Positions 47,357 to 60,848 of a stretch of 64,000 nucleotides of DNA are shown here, piece after piece (within the stretch, counting starts at the first letter, position 1; each line of letters begins with the position of its first letter). Where the stretch lies: NCBI RefSeq assembly GCF_025118155.1, contig NW_026251424.1, positions 124,001 to 188,000 of the forward strand. Reading direction: 5' to 3'. Below the pieces are notes generated by a model. It made no database searches and was not told the origin of the DNA. It saw nothing but the letters and a program-made list of their open reading frames with translations. Both the position numbers and the translations under genes were made by a program. Origin of the DNA: Cokeromyces recurvatus. Lineage: Eukaryota > Mucoromycota > Mucoromycetes > Mucorales > Mucoraceae.

Positions 47357-49749
47357 TTAAAAGAAGGAAGTTGAGGGTGGTTGCTGTTGTCGTGGTTGGT
47401 TAAAAGGAGAAGAAGAGGTTAGTCCTTGTTGGATACCTGTCATTTGAGGTTGTTGATATCCTGTCATTGAAGGCTGCTGCTGATAACCTGTCATTTGTGC
47501 TTGAAGTAATTTTTGTTCTTGCATCATTTCTAATAGACTTTTTTGTCCTTGTCTACTTGTCTCTGTTGTATTTGTATTTGTATTCACATTGGCTTGTCCA
47601 AATGGATTACGACTTACTTGTTGTCCAAATGACTATACAATATTATGATTTCATTTCTCTATATTATAAACAAAACTTTATAACTTACTTGAGAAAATGA
47701 ACTTGTATCATGACTCGTTTGTTGTTGAGGAAGTAAAGTGCTTGCAAATCCTGTACCACTAATTATATAAAATTTAAGTTTCTATGTAAATATCATTTTT
47801 TTTTTTTTTTTTGTAATCAATCTTACAAAGGAATACGTAAATTTCCAGTGTTACCAAAGGTGTCCATTCCATCACTGTTTAAAGATGAATATGAATGATG
47901 TCATTATTATAAAATCATGTTTATATATTACTACAAAGCTTACTCTCTATTTTGAAGCATATTATTTAATTTTGAATAATGTGAATTATCTGTCATATTA
48001 GATACAGCAGAAGGTGAAGATGATGATGTCTGCATGATCTACAATAAATAAATGAATAAATAAATGATTCTATTAGGTAATCATGATAACATAATACCTG
48101 AGGAGTAGTATTTGGTGTACCACTGAAAAGAGGATTATTTTGTGTTTGTTGTCCAAATGGATTTCCTGTAAACTGAGTTTGGAATGGTGCACCTGTCATT
48201 TGTGCTTGAAGGTTAAAATGATTAAAAGTAGTTTGTTGTTGATATGGATTATTAAATGGTTGTTGTATAGGCTCAGCAAAGGACATGCCAGTAGGTTGAG
48301 GCCATTGTTGTGGCTGTGGTTGTTGCTGTGTCTGTTGTTGTATAGGCCCTGCAAATGACATATGACTGGATTGAGGCCATTGTTGTTGTTGTTGTTGTTG
48401 TATAGGCTCAGCAAAGGACATGCCAGTCGGTTGAGGCCATTGTTGTTTACCATAAGGATTAAGGGAAGAATCAAAGTTTTGTTGAGTTGGAAAAGATTGA
48501 AAACTAATGTTTATTGAATACTTTTTTGTTTACATTTATTTATTCTCTTACCTTTGTCCATTACTTGTACCAAATAAATTATTCTGATTTTCTCGTTCTA
48601 ATGCTTCTCTTTTCTTTCTTTCTTGTTCTTTTGCTTCTTGTTCACTTTCTCTTAAAGCTCTTTGTAATTCTTCGTCAGTTCTATTTCAAATAATAATAAC
48701 ATAGTCAGTCTTGCTTTTTTTTTTTTCATCATCTCCATTTACCCTTCTCCTCTCTTTTTGGCTTCTTGTTCAGCCATACGTTTACTCTCTTCGATCGCTT
48801 TCTTTAAATCTTTATCTTCATCCATATAACCTGGATTACGATAAACTGAACTTTCTTCCCCTCCAGAACCATTGTTTCGACTACCTCCCCACATCATATC
48901 ATTCATATAATCTCCTACACCTGCCATTCTCTCTTGCATTTGATGACGAGAACGACGTTCTTCTTTTAAGCGTTGTTCATCCATTAAAAGACTTGTAATA
49001 TCTTTTGCCTTTTGACGAACTAGGGGGAAAAAATGTATATTAAATCTAATCTATACACACACACATTTTTTTTTTTTATATTTTTACCATTAAATCCAAC
49101 ATCTTTTCCATTATCATCTACATGTTGAAATTCTTTTAAAGTCCTTATAACATATATATTTTCTTTTGCGTAGAGTACAACATTTTCTGAACCAACATGT
49201 AAGCAATAATCCAAGACAAGTAATGCCTATTATCATTTTTATTAGCTGAATCGCCTTTTTAACCCCCCATTAAAATCATACTTACTTTAAACACATGTCT
49301 CCAGTTTTTGCCTTTATCGTTTAATCTTCTATCAAGCATATCCATAATTTCAATAAAATCTTGTCTAATCATAAATAATATTAACAAGTGACAATAAATA
49401 TATATAATAACCACACATTTATACTTGTATACTTACTCATTATATGTTAATTGAGCAATCTCGTTCATCAAAGTTCCACTTGGTCCCCAAGCATCATTAG
49501 ATGTAGCTTCTCTTACTTTGATTTGAACATCAGAAAACCCTTTAGCATAGTTTTTACTAAAATATTAATTTACACATATTAATAACAATATTTTCTTTTT
49601 TTCTTTCTCTTTTTATTCCCCCCCCCTTCAAATTCTATATTTTTTATAATGCAATAATTTCACCAATGCTCATTAAATGTAAACTCTCCATTCAAAATAA
49701 TAAAAAAAAAGAATACTTACATGCTTCTTACAACACCTTTTCCTGCCAT
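47357..49749 (-). CDS. ENT1: Epsin (ENTH-domain endocytic adaptor)
   Basis: Clathrin-coat adaptor that binds PtdIns(4,5)P2 and ubiquitinated cargo. Eleven exons on the minus strand: 49721-49749, 49437-49556, 49286-49364, 49088-49226, 48743-49019, 48552-48680, 48098-48503, 47944-48038, 47827-47874, 47689-47758 and 47357-47632, giving 555 residues. The ENTH domain fills exons 1-5 (R-E-A-T-S-N-D-A-W-G-P, W-R-H-V-F-K-A-L-L-V-L-D-Y). Two ubiquitin-interacting motifs follow (D-L-K-K-A-I-E-E-S and E-L-Q-R-A-L-R-E-S). The Gln-rich tail holds N-P-F motifs for EH-domain proteins (for example T-G-N-P-F-G and R-N-P-F-G-Q) and repeated W-P-Q / M-S-F-A-x-P-I-Q units. Frames join exactly through all ten introns. 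Confidence 0.92.
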
Positions 49750-50392
49750 ATTATATTAAACTATAAAAGTAGGAGGGGGGAAGAATAAAATAAAATAAAA
49801 ATAAAATAAAGAGAGAGAAAAAAAAAAAAAAAGTTTCAAAAAATAATTTATTTTTATCAATGCGTCATTTTCTTTTTTTTTTTTTTTTTTTTTATTATTT
49901 ATTTATTTATTTTTTTCTTTTTTAAAAATAAAAATAAAAATAAAAATATTATGCTAAATAGAATATACACAACGACAACTTGTTTTATTTACATCTTCTT
50001 TTCTTTTTGAATAAAATGAAAATCACTATAAAATAGGATTATATGGCATAACAGATCTGCAGTAATCGTTTAAATCTACTATTATTATTTTAGTATCTTG
50101 TTTTTGTGTAACAAACAGAAGAAATTAAAGATAACTTTAAGGTTTATGATCATAGTTGTTTTCTTATGCATGATTATAGCGGCATGGTCTATTTTGACGT
50201 ATTATTATAATAAACAGCATGTACTATCTTTTCAGAATAATAATATAGGTTTCATTTTATTTATAATATTAACAAAGAATATAATTGGTGTTGTAAGGAA
50301 AAAAAAAAAAATAAATAGAATTGCTTGCATAAAATATATTTACTGTACAAATATCCAACAATAAAATAAAAAAAAGAAAAAAATTAAAAAGA
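49750..50392. other. Epsin 5' flank
   Basis: About 640 bp of A/T-rich DNA including long A and T runs and an AAATAAAAT repeat near 49790-49810. An open frame at about 50098-50364 is hydrophobic and Ile/Asn-rich with no similarity and is not called. Confidence 0.45.
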
Positions 50393-50463
50393 TGCGTCCT
50401 CGGGGAATCGAACCCCGGCCTTCACCTTGGAAGGGTGAAATTCTACCATTAAACTAAGAACGC
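50393..50463 (-). tRNA. trnG-UCC: tRNA-Gly (anticodon UCC)
   Basis: 71-nt tRNA on the minus strand. The acceptor stem GCGTTCT pairs with AGGACGC (one G-U) with discriminator A. The D arm contains TAGTTTAATGG (A box). The anticodon loop is CTTCCAA with TCC in the middle, closed by TTCACC/GGTGAA. The T arm GGGTTCGATTCCC carries the B box. No intron and no encoded CCA, as usual for nuclear tRNAs. T-rich sequence follows the 3' end on the transcribed strand and can serve as Pol III terminator. Confidence 0.95.
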
Positions 50464-51700
50464 ATTTGTTGAAAGAAATTTTTTATAAAATATAGAATCA
50501 TTTCCTGATATTAAAATCACGTGATCAAACCAATAGAATTTCTTATCTGTATTTCAATATTGTTTGATCTTATATATAAAAGATAATGAAGAAAGAAAGC
50601 ATCCTTCGTCTTGGTCTATTATTGTTCGGTAACTTGTAGAAAAAAACAATTCTTCTTGTAGTAGTAAACTTCGTTAAAATAGTTATTATCTTTGATGGTC
50701 AGTTAGTATGATAATAAAATAATAAGAGAAAGAGAGCTAGAATTAGTTTTATAACTATCTTTGTGTTGTCAGCATCTGATTATTGTTATTGAAAATATAG
50801 CACAAACAAAACTTTTTCTTTTTTTTTTAATAGATCATTTATTTTTCGCTGGAATAGTATAGAGTATTAAGGTCGTTGTTGCAAAAAAAAAAAAAAAAAA
50901 AAAAAATACAATTAGCGGTGTCAAAAAAAAAAAAATCATGATTTACAGTTACAAAGCTCAAGCACAGGAAGAACATATCTAATGTAAAACTCATTAGTTC
51001 AATTTTTTGTCCTGCTGAGAGTCATACCACGTTAGATATCAAAGGAAAGTCAATGAGAGAGGCACAGACAATGTGACATATACCCTCCTATTACTTTTTT
51101 GGGAAAAGCCAGTGATGTGGTTTATTTATTCTTATTTGAGAGAGAACAAATTATTTAATTTCATTTACGCATATAATAAAGTATGTATTCATATGTCATA
51201 TTTTTTTTTTGTAATAAGCTCATCAATGTATGTAATAACAAAACTCTTTTTCTGGTTGATTTCTGTTTTTTTTTCCTTTATTTAAAAGAAATTCAATATA
51301 AAGTGCTTTATATTTTCGACTTTTAATAAGAAAAAAAAAAGTTCTTGTATTTGTTATGATTTCGTCATTTAAACTGTAGACTAGGAAATGAATAAAATCA
51401 TTCAATTGGATAAATCTTAATTTTATGATGATTTATTACTTGTTTTTTTTTAAAGCCCATTTCATCATTTAAATTAGGATAATGTACATTAATAAAATGT
51501 AATTGTTAGATTATAAAACGATTATACTTTATTTTAATATGATTTTTTTACATAATCACAAAAGATTTTCAGGACAAAATTAAAATCATCTGAAATTTAA
51601 GTTAAAATAAGATGACTAATAGTATTCTTTTATGCTGATTTAAATGAATTTTATTTTTCTCTGTCTTCCCCACACTTTTATTTAAAGACATTTCAATCTA
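50464..51700. other. Intergenic region upstream of VWA8
   Basis: About 1.2 kb, AT-rich, with poly(A) runs near 50883-50906 and scattered short hydrophobic open frames (51073-51285 on plus) that show no family similarity. It presumably includes the VWA8 promoter. Confidence 0.45.
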
Positions 51701-54700
51701 ATGACTTCAAATTACAAACAAGCAAAAAGACGGTTAAAACAACTTGGTGCTATCTTGGACCCCTCAAAAGCTGGTTGGTCTGATTCAGAAGATGAAGGAT
51801 TAGTTCAAGAAGGTGATTTAACTTTTTTTTTTTCTTGATTTCCAAAGTAATAGATACAGAGTTCTAAATATATACATAGCTAATATAAAGTCTGTACGTA
51901 TCGGAGACGTTGTTATGCCTATTTACCCTGCCGAAAACCCAGAGTTAGTACCCCAAGTAGAAGGCCCTTTTTATGATGATGCTCAAGTAATATGATTCTT
52001 ATAATTCATGATAATAAATATTTACTTTTTTTTTTTTTTTTTTAATTCAATTAGGATATTTTGCGGCATTTAAGATGGTATTCACATTAATTATACGTAT
52101 AGTTGCAAATACATTAATACGATTTTTTATATTGTTTTTATTTATTTATTCTAGGATTATGCAAAAGGATAAGGCAAATCCATGAAAGAAATAGCGCTTA
52201 CAAGTATAATAATAATAACATAAAATTTTATAGTTGGGTCAAGATATTTTCTTATTAGGTCCTCCTGGACCTTTGCGTCGTAATCTTGTAATGAAATATG
52301 CAGAGATGACACAAAGAGAGTAAAATAAAGAATACAATACAGTTTGATTCATTTATTAATATATATATATATATTAGAATAGAGTATGTTGCATTATCTA
52401 AAGATGTGACAGATGCTGATTTAAAGCAGAGAAGAGAGCTTCAAAACAGTACATCATTCTATGTAGATCAAGCTGCCGTAAGAGCTGCTATCTACGGCCG
52501 TATTTTAGTATTAGATGGTATCGAAAAAGCTGAGCGCAATGTATTACCAATTCTTAACAATTTACTAGAAAATCGTGAAATGTCATTAGAAGATGGTCGT
52601 TTCTTAACTACAAAAGAACTAGCGAATACATCAAATACTAAATTTGAGAAAGTCAGTCCTCGATTTTTAGTATTTGCGTTAGGTAAATCTGACTTTTTAG
52701 AAATTAAGAATAATAAAATTTATACATCTATACGTATATATAAATACATATATTTATAAGGTTTACCTGTACCGCCTTATGTTGGTTATCCTCTTGATCC
52801 TCCCCTTCGATCACGATTCCAAAGTAGAAATATTAAGGCTCCTGAATTTAAATCACAAGTGAATCAAATGCTTAGTTTGATTAATAATAATGAGAAAGTA
52901 TCCCAAGAATTAATTGAACGTTTAATTTCTATTAGTTTAGTCTTGGGTGTACAAAATGATAACCATGGAATTCAAGTTCCTGAGTTTCCAATGACCATTG
53001 AGAGCTTAGCTCCATTGTTATCCTTAGTTCCTCATATTCATCCACGTTTTCTCGTTGATATCTTGTACCCTTATCCACTTTTACCTACCTGTGATTTAGA
53101 GCAATTAAGCGTGATTGAATCCGCTTATAGAAGATTTAATGTAAAGTCAGCTGTAGTGGAAGCAACTGTAGAGGCACGCCAGACGTCTTCTGGCTATTCA
53201 CTTGCTAGTCTAGATCCAATTATTAGCAATTCAAATAAGTCTGTTGATGCTCATAAAGCGATTGCGATATGTGCATCTGACCAACACGATACAGTTGAAT
53301 TACCTATCTATTGTGGTCCCTCAGCTTTTAGTCCTGCAGAATACTTTATTGAAACTCCTTATCATCGAGACATCTTTTCTGCCATGGTGCTAGTTCATGC
53401 TGGCGGTAAAGATATCTGCTTAATCGGTACACAGAAAGGTGTAGGTAAATCTGCTCTCGTCAGGCATTTTGCTCGTAATTTAGGTTATACAATTGATTAT
53501 ATTCCACTTTATCGTGATATGTCCTCTCGAGATTTACTTCAACGTAGATCGACTACCCCTACTGGTGATACCGTCTGGGAGAATTCACTTTTAGTAGAGG
53601 CTGCTATTCATGGTCATCTTGCTGTTTTAGACGGTATCGAAGCTCTTTCTTATGGTACTCTGAATACACTTCAACGACTCTGTTCTGAACGTGAGACACA
53701 ATTACCAGACGGTACTCGTTTTGTGAGTAGCAAACGTTATGCTCAGTTAATGTCCCAACAACCACGTGAAAGCTTGGAGACCAAAAGAATTTTCCCTATC
53801 CATCCTTCTTTCCGTATCGTCGCATTGGCAAGAGCAGGTCTGAGTGGACAGATGGATACAAAGGCTGGTTCCTGGTTAACAGCAGAGATTTTATCTATGT
53901 TTCATTTCATCGTTGTTGACACACTTCCATCCCATGAAGAGCAAGAAGTCTTGACTGCTCTCTCTCCTGGCGTTGATGAAAGGAAACTTCAACAATTGTT
54001 AACCTTTTCTAGACGTCTTCGTCGCGACAAAGATGAAACGATACGTCTCTTGTCAAGCGCTCTCTCAACACGTCAGCTCATTCGTATCTGTCGTCGCTTA
54101 TCTTATTTTGAAAATGAAAGTTTATATGCCTCTATTCAAAAGGCAGCCTTATCACGCTTTATGCCCACTGTTGCGCGTGAAGCCCTTGAGACGGTTATGA
54201 TCGCTAATGGTATTTATCCACCATCTAAAAAGAAGTCCTCTGACAATACTCCACCACCAGTAGTAGAAGAGATTGAAGTTTTACCCTCTAGGCAGTCGCC
54301 TGAGCAGATTCGAATTGGTAATGTCATTCAGCCTGTATTTAAAGGTGGTGACCCCATGCTAATCCCTCATGTTGTCTTTCATGAGAACCCTGCTCATACT
54401 GAAATCCTAAAGGAGATGCTTAAAGACTATCAATTAGGTGATCATTTATTGTTGATTGGCAACCAAGGTGTCGGTAAAAACAAATTAGCAGATTATTTTT
54501 TACAGTTACTCCAATTACCTCGAGAATATATTCAATTACATCGGGACAGTACTGTTCAAACTTTAACGACTACGCCTGCTATTGTTAATGGTGTCTTAAC
54601 CTATCAGGACTCTGCTCTCATTAAAGCTGTTCGTGAGGGTACCATATTGGTTGTAGATGAAGCTGATAAAGCCCCCACGTATGTTACGGCAGTTCTTAAA

Positions 54701-57032
54701 AGTTTGGTTGAGGATGGACAAATGGTTCTCGGAGATGGTCGACGTATTATTTCGAAAGAAACGGATTTACAAGAAGGGGGAGCTCATATCCTGGTTCATC
54801 CTAATTTCCGTATGATTGTCTTAGCCAATCGACCTGGCTACCCCTTTTTAGGCAACGATTTCTACCGTGAGATTGGTGATGTCTTTAGCTGTCATGCTGT
54901 AGATAACCCTGATATGTTATCTGAAATGTTTTTATTACGCAAATATGGCCCTCATGTCTCTAAGGACTTGCTTATGAAATTATCGAGTGCCTTTACTGAT
55001 TTACGTAAACTAACAGATGAGGGCTTGATCTCATACCCTTATTCAACTCGTGAATTAGTCAATGTCGTTCTTCATATTGAAAATTATCCAGAGGAAGGTA
55101 TATCAAAGATTTTGCAAAATGTGTTTGACTTTGATCAATATGATCAAGCCTCCAAGGAGCTCGTCATCGAGATCTTTGAGAGACACGGTATTCCGGTAGG
55201 TCTTGAATCCGATTTTTCTATGCAATTGGGTGATGTTATTTCATTAGGAGAGCCTGTTCTGTCCGAACAATGGACCCGTGCACCTCCATCTGCAGCGGAA
55301 GGGTATGTGGCGACAAAGGTAATAAGTGAGCCCATTGCTATTCGTGGAAGTTGGGATATAGAGGTTGGAAAGAGAGGGAAGGACCTCGAAAGGAAAGAAG
55401 GAAGATCTACAGTATTCTCTGAAGAGCTTTATTCCTTCCATATTCCTACTCGTGGTGAAGCACTTGATATTGCTACTGTGGATGATGGGACACTCTTTGT
55501 CGTTACCACAAACCCTGTCACCCTTCATCGAATTGACCCTAATCATAAACATGTAGATAGTTTGGATCTTTATGAATATTTTCCTCTTCAAAGAGCACCT
55601 CCTAGACTTCGTATCTCTATCATACGTGCCGCACAAACAGGCATGGTAAAATATGTTGTCCTTCATAATCCTACTAATAATGAGCTCCTTTGCTGTGACT
55701 TTAAGAAGAGGAAGGTTATCTCTGTCGTTATTCGTGGTCTTGAACCTGTCAGTTCAATCATGTGTAATAATTTGAGTTCAACGGGTATCTTGATCTTTTA
55801 CCAACAGGACCAATCTGTCGTAACCGTAATTGATTTTAATACATCAGAGCAACATACCTTAAGTTTCCCTCATCGTATCAATCAACTTTATGTCCTTGAG
55901 CATCACTTTTGGATTGCTCGTGGTAGTCGTGGTGATCAACTGCTATATGCTATCTTACCTAAAAGTCATAGTACAAATACAATAGTCGGGTTACCTAATG
56001 TCATGGAACCTATTCAAGTCTTGAGACAGAATGGTCAGTCCACGATAAATGAGTTTATTCATATCTTTGAGAAGGAGTTTATGCCTGGTGCTAAAATAGC
56101 ACAAACTACACGTCTTGATACTTATGCTTCTATCCTTGAAGGATGCTCTCTTTCTGAATTCACTGATAATACAGGTGGTATAGTCAATGTGTTATCGTAT
56201 CTTAAAAAGCAACATAGTGATGAACAAATAGCATCGATAATAAAGGGTTCTACACTGTATCTGGAAAAGACACAGCAGTTAGCTATCATTCAACCTCCTA
56301 CAGATGGTCGTGCAGAAGGTTCTTTAGATTTATTAAATCCTCAATTAAATCAAATCTGGCGTATTAAGATACCCCTTTCAGTAATAGGTTCTATGTAAAG
56401 TATATACATACATACATACATACATATATATACTCATATATATTCATATAAATTCATATTTTCTTTTGTTAGGAACACTCCTTTTTTACCTGGGAATAAT
56501 TCATTCCAAGTGGAACGATTTGTAGCTACCATGTGCGAACTTTCAAATGGTAATCTTGTCACTATGGATAATGCAGGCACAGTTCGAGTTTGGCAAGTAA
56601 GTTCAAATGAGATCTACCAGGCTGCAAAGACTTGGAAACAGATGGTTGGTGTTGATCAAAAGGTTCTATCCGTTATTTATGAAACCGATAAAGATGTAAA
56701 GTTTATTGTTATTATTATCTTTTTGAACAAAAAAAAAAAGAAAAGAAAAGAAAAGACTTAAATTGGTTTCTATTTAGAAAAATAATATAGATTTTGATGA
56801 GGAAAATCAAAAAATAGTTGGAAAACAAAGTGATAATGCAGACACTCAATGTCAAAATAATGCTAACGGACAAGGATCAGGAGGGAGCTCCGGGATGGGC
56901 GATGGAGATGGTGGTTCTTCAGGATCTGGTTCTGGAGGAGGTGGTGGAATGAATGGATCTGGTAATAATATGAATGAAGAAGGTCGTCAAGAAGCATCAT
57001 TTGAAGATATTGATAATATCAAATTGGTAATG

Positions 57033-57080
<48 letters not shown>

Positions 57081-58480
57081 TTGTATATTCTTAAATTTAG
57101 AAAACGGCTGGTGATGAACCCGAAGTAATTAGCCGTGCTCAAAGGTAATATATGAATATGTATATATTTATATGTATATATTAGTAAAGTATACTCTTAC
57201 CTCCTTTTTTTTTTTTACTGTTTATAGAGAAATGCATGAACAGGCTATGGAAAAGAAATTATCTAAACTTCAAATGACTCAAGCAGATTTCCATGTAAGC
57301 TTGTTTATTCAATTATCTATTTAGGTATCATAATGTATTTATCTATATATGTATATCTATATATGTATATATACGTTGACTCTTCTAGCAATATAATCAA
57401 TTTATGGAAAATATTCGTCGTGAAGTTCGTGAATTAAGAGTTATTTTAGAAAGTGTCGAAGCAAAAAAGCATGAAAGAATTTGGCTTAAAAACCAGGCCT
57501 CTGGTGATTTGGATGATACAAAAATGTAAGTGAGAGGGTAATAGTTATATTTATATTAAACTACTAAAAAAAAAAAACCTTTATTTCTTTCTTGTCAACT
57601 ATAATTATTAACAGTGTTGAAGGTCTTACTGGTGAAAGAGATATCTATAAAAAGAGAGGAGAAGATGAACCTGAACTTGGTCTTTTCCAAGATAAACCCA
57701 AGAGGATGAATTTTGTATTCGATTTATCTGCAAGGTACCTTTTTTTTTTTTCTTCAATTAATATAATTTACTTTATTGTAATCATGATCATTATTATTAC
57801 TAGTATGTTTCGTTTTAATACTCATGATCGTCGCTTGGAACGATCCATGGAGGTCGCGCTTATGTTAATGGAATCCTTCCGTGGATTTGAGCATAAATTT
57901 GCATACAAAATTATAGGCCATAGTGGAGATGGAGCAAATATCGAGTTTGTTACGCCTGGTAAATATCCCAAAACAGAAAAGGAGGCATTTGAGATTATCA
58001 GTAAAATGAAAGCACATTCACAATATTGTTTGAGTGGCGATAATACTCTTGGAGCTGCTGCACATTCCATAAAAGAAATAGTAGTGGAAGAAGCGGATGA
58101 TTATTTTGTAGTTGTTTTGTCGGATGCTAATATAGCGCAATATAATATTCATCCAAATGATATTGCTAGAAGTGAGTTTACTAATATAAAAAAAGAAGGG
58201 GCTCCCTTTAATATATATGTATACATTTATTTATTTCAATATATTATATAGTTTTGAAATCTGATGATAGAGTAACTGCACAAATGATATTTATTGGTAG
58301 CATCCAAAATCAAGCAGAACAGTAAATATATTATATTGATTATCATAAAATAAATTATCTAACGTAGTTATATATAGGTTAAAAAAGGCTTTAGGAAATC
58401 ATGCGCATATTTGCACAGAGAACAAAGAATTACCAAAAATCATAAAATCGCTTTTCCTTGCTTCTATGGTGAAAGGATAA
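51701..58480 (+). CDS. VWA8: VWA8-like mitochondrial AAA+ ATPase with VWA domain
   Basis: Very large dynein-related/MoxR-like ATPase of the VWA8 family, mitochondrial in animals. Sixteen exons: 51701-51812, 51880-51986, 52055-52077, 52155-52173, 52234-52319, 52378-52682, 52761-56394, 56473-56695, 56778-57026, 57101-57144, 57228-57294, 57389-57525, 57615-57734, 57804-58171, 58252-58321 and 58378-58480, giving 1888 residues (animal VWA8 about 1905). Three AAA+ modules are seen. The first has a degenerate P-loop G-P-P-G-P-L-R-R (96-103). The second has G-T-Q-K-G-V-G-K-S (440-448). The third has G-N-Q-G-V-G-K-N (784-791) with Walker B V-V-D-E-A-D (848-853). A Gly/Ser/Asn linker precedes the C-terminal VWA domain with an intact MIDAS D-L-S-A-S (D1705, S1707, S1709). 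Exons 3 and 4 are 23 and 19 nt, and the intron after exon 4 starts GC. Confidence 0.92.
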
Positions 58481-60019
58481 CAAAACTCGTGATAAATGTA
58501 TTTGTAATAGATCCTAAATAGATTTTTTTATAGCATATACAGATTGAGTGCTTTTTTTTCTTTTACATATTAAATAATGCAACCTATTACATTATGTGAT
58601 ACTTTTGGAATAATAATAATAATAATAATAACGACATTATTTGGTTACCAATTAAAAGCGTAGATTTAGAGTTACTTTCACAATAATGTATTTTGGTACA
58701 CAGTGATGACATATTTTGTCTGTGATAGCACAGCAATAAAAGTGCATCTGCCTTCATCAGTTATATAATAAGAAAAATAAAACATAGAGTAACTTTAAAG
58801 TTCAACATATATAAAATCAAAGAAGGAGTGGGGGGAAAAAAAAAAGGGGGGGAGTAGAGAGTAGGAAGAAGTGGAATCATACGATAATAGGTTAATTGAC
58901 AAATGCTGCATCCTATTTTTTTCGGGCCGAAAACACACAAAAATAAAGTATCGCGGCTTTACGAAAACATATGCATAATGACTTCTTGATTTGACCAACA
59001 ATTTTGTATACATGTTTTCAATTTTATTCGAATCTAAGGAATAATGAAATGTGTAATATACTAAAAAAAAAAAAAAAAAAAAAAAATACTCGACTTGGCT
59101 AAATGTATATTTATATCCATAACTCGAAAATGCAAATCACTAACCAAGTGATAAAAACGTGGCATTTTGAATATTAGGAGATTACAAAGTAGGATGGCGA
59201 TAATATATGTATATTAAGGAGAATGAAGAGATGTTTCAACTATGAATTATATACAAAAAATTAGTATATGATTATTGAGTAGATCTTCTTATAAAGACTA
59301 AATAGTGTTCTATTATATATTTCTTGTACTCATATTGAACCCTTTATAAATATAAACTAGGATATATATTTTTATATAAAGAACCCTTAACTATATTATT
59401 GAAATTATGCAAAATAAACACTTTGACTTTATTTATGTAAATATAATAGTATTCTTGGCTTATTACTGTGCTATGTAATGAATCAAGATCTAATTTTACA
59501 TGTTATGCATGTTTATATATAAGGTAAACTATTTTCTATTAAAAAAAAAAAGAAAATTACGCATGCATATTAAGTGGCAAAATCCAATTTTATCTTTCAT
59601 CCTTTTCGGTTAAACTGATTACACTTAAGAGGGATAGGTTAATAATGAAGAATATTTAATAGTTGTGGTAATAAGGAGAAATTGAATAAAAAAAAAAAGA
59701 AAAAAAAAAAGGAGAAGGAGCTAATTTAAGCTTGTTAGATATTAGGAAACTTTTTTTTTCTTTCTGCCTTTTTATTTTCACGTTTATTATAAACAAGCAC
59801 GTTGTTGTTTTATTTCCGTTTTAGTGATGCAGGGCGGCTTAGGAGTAAGGAGTAATCTAGGCTCATATTATTGATTTAAATCAGTGCGTCAAATTGAGAT
59901 ATTAAACTTACGAAAAAGAAATAATACAATTGTATAAATACAAAAAAAAAAAAGGTTAAAGTTTTTTTTTATTATTTTAATTTCTTAAACCCTTATTTTT
60001 TTTTTTTTTTGTTAATATC
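58481..60019. other. Intergenic region before the zinc-finger gene
   Basis: About 1.5 kb of AT-rich DNA with an AAT microsatellite near 58610-58630 and poly(A)/poly(T) runs. No coding region is recognised. The last few hundred bases are probably the promoter of the zinc-finger gene. Confidence 0.45.
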
Positions 60020-60848
60020 ATGGACTCTACTTTATTGATTAAAAACGCTAGTGGCAAACAATTTAGTCTTTTAAATAACGAAGATAGTAAGGTGAATTCA
60101 AAAACATCTACTTTATCTTCAAATTTTGATCCTAGAAGAAAATATCACTGTAATGAGGCTGGATGTAATAAAAGTTTCACGACTAGGTATTATATTTAAT
60201 GTAAATCTCTTTTTTATTTTTTAATATATTAATATGTATTTTATTTTATTTTTTTTTTGCAGCGGTCATTTGGCTCGACATAATCGCATTCATACAGGCG
60301 AAAAGAATTTTCATTGTCTTCATCCTGGATGTCCTAGTCGATTCTCTCGTCAAGATAATATGATGCAACATTATCGTACTCATCTTTGTCAAAAGATGCG
60401 TCGACAATATCAAAAGAAAAATACAAAAGATATGGGAAGGACTAAAAAGAAGCCTCAACTTTTTTGCCATTCTTATTATGGACGTGAGGATGAATCATCT
60501 TTACAACCTCTAACAGCAAGTTATAATAAAACTATTACACCACATCATAATTTGCCTTATTCTAAAGTCATTACAAATCGTCCTAAACGCGCGCTTTCAA
60601 CATCTTCTACCGCAAGTTCTTCTTCTACATTTTCATCTACTTCAATGCCTTATTATCATGACCAACTTCAACCAGACCATGACTACCCTTACACTCTCCT
60701 TCCACCACCACCATTTATTCCTTATTATCCTCAACATATTCAACCAGAAGATAATGAATGCCATCAATATCATGAATGGATTCCAAATACACAAAAGTCA
60801 CTTTCAAATCTATTACATTTAGCCAACATTGTCAGTACCTTTGGATAA
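60020..60848 (+). CDS. Two-finger C2H2 zinc-finger transcription factor
   Basis: Model: exons 60020-60186 and 60263-60848, giving 250 residues. Two adjacent C2H2 fingers: C44/C49/H62/H66 and C74/C79/H92/H96, joined by the canonical linker H-T-G-E-K. The C-x4-C spacing and the R-F-S-R-Q-D-N-M-M-Q-H-Y helix resemble Msn2/Nrg1-type fungal regulators that bind C-rich (stress-response-like) promoter elements. A basic stretch after the fingers can act as nuclear localisation signal, and the rest is Ser/Pro/Tyr-rich and disordered. The intron splits finger 1. The exact regulon cannot be inferred. Confidence 0.88.

Noticed and set aside
50098..50364. Hydrophobic open frame upstream of the tRNA gene
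   Set aside because: AT-rich composition alone explains the Ile/Phe/Asn content; no homology or splice context.
57041..57075. TA repeat array considered as a CRISPR-like or regulatory repeat
   Set aside because: It is a plain dinucleotide microsatellite within a VWA8 intron; no spaced direct repeats of CRISPR type occur anywhere in the window.
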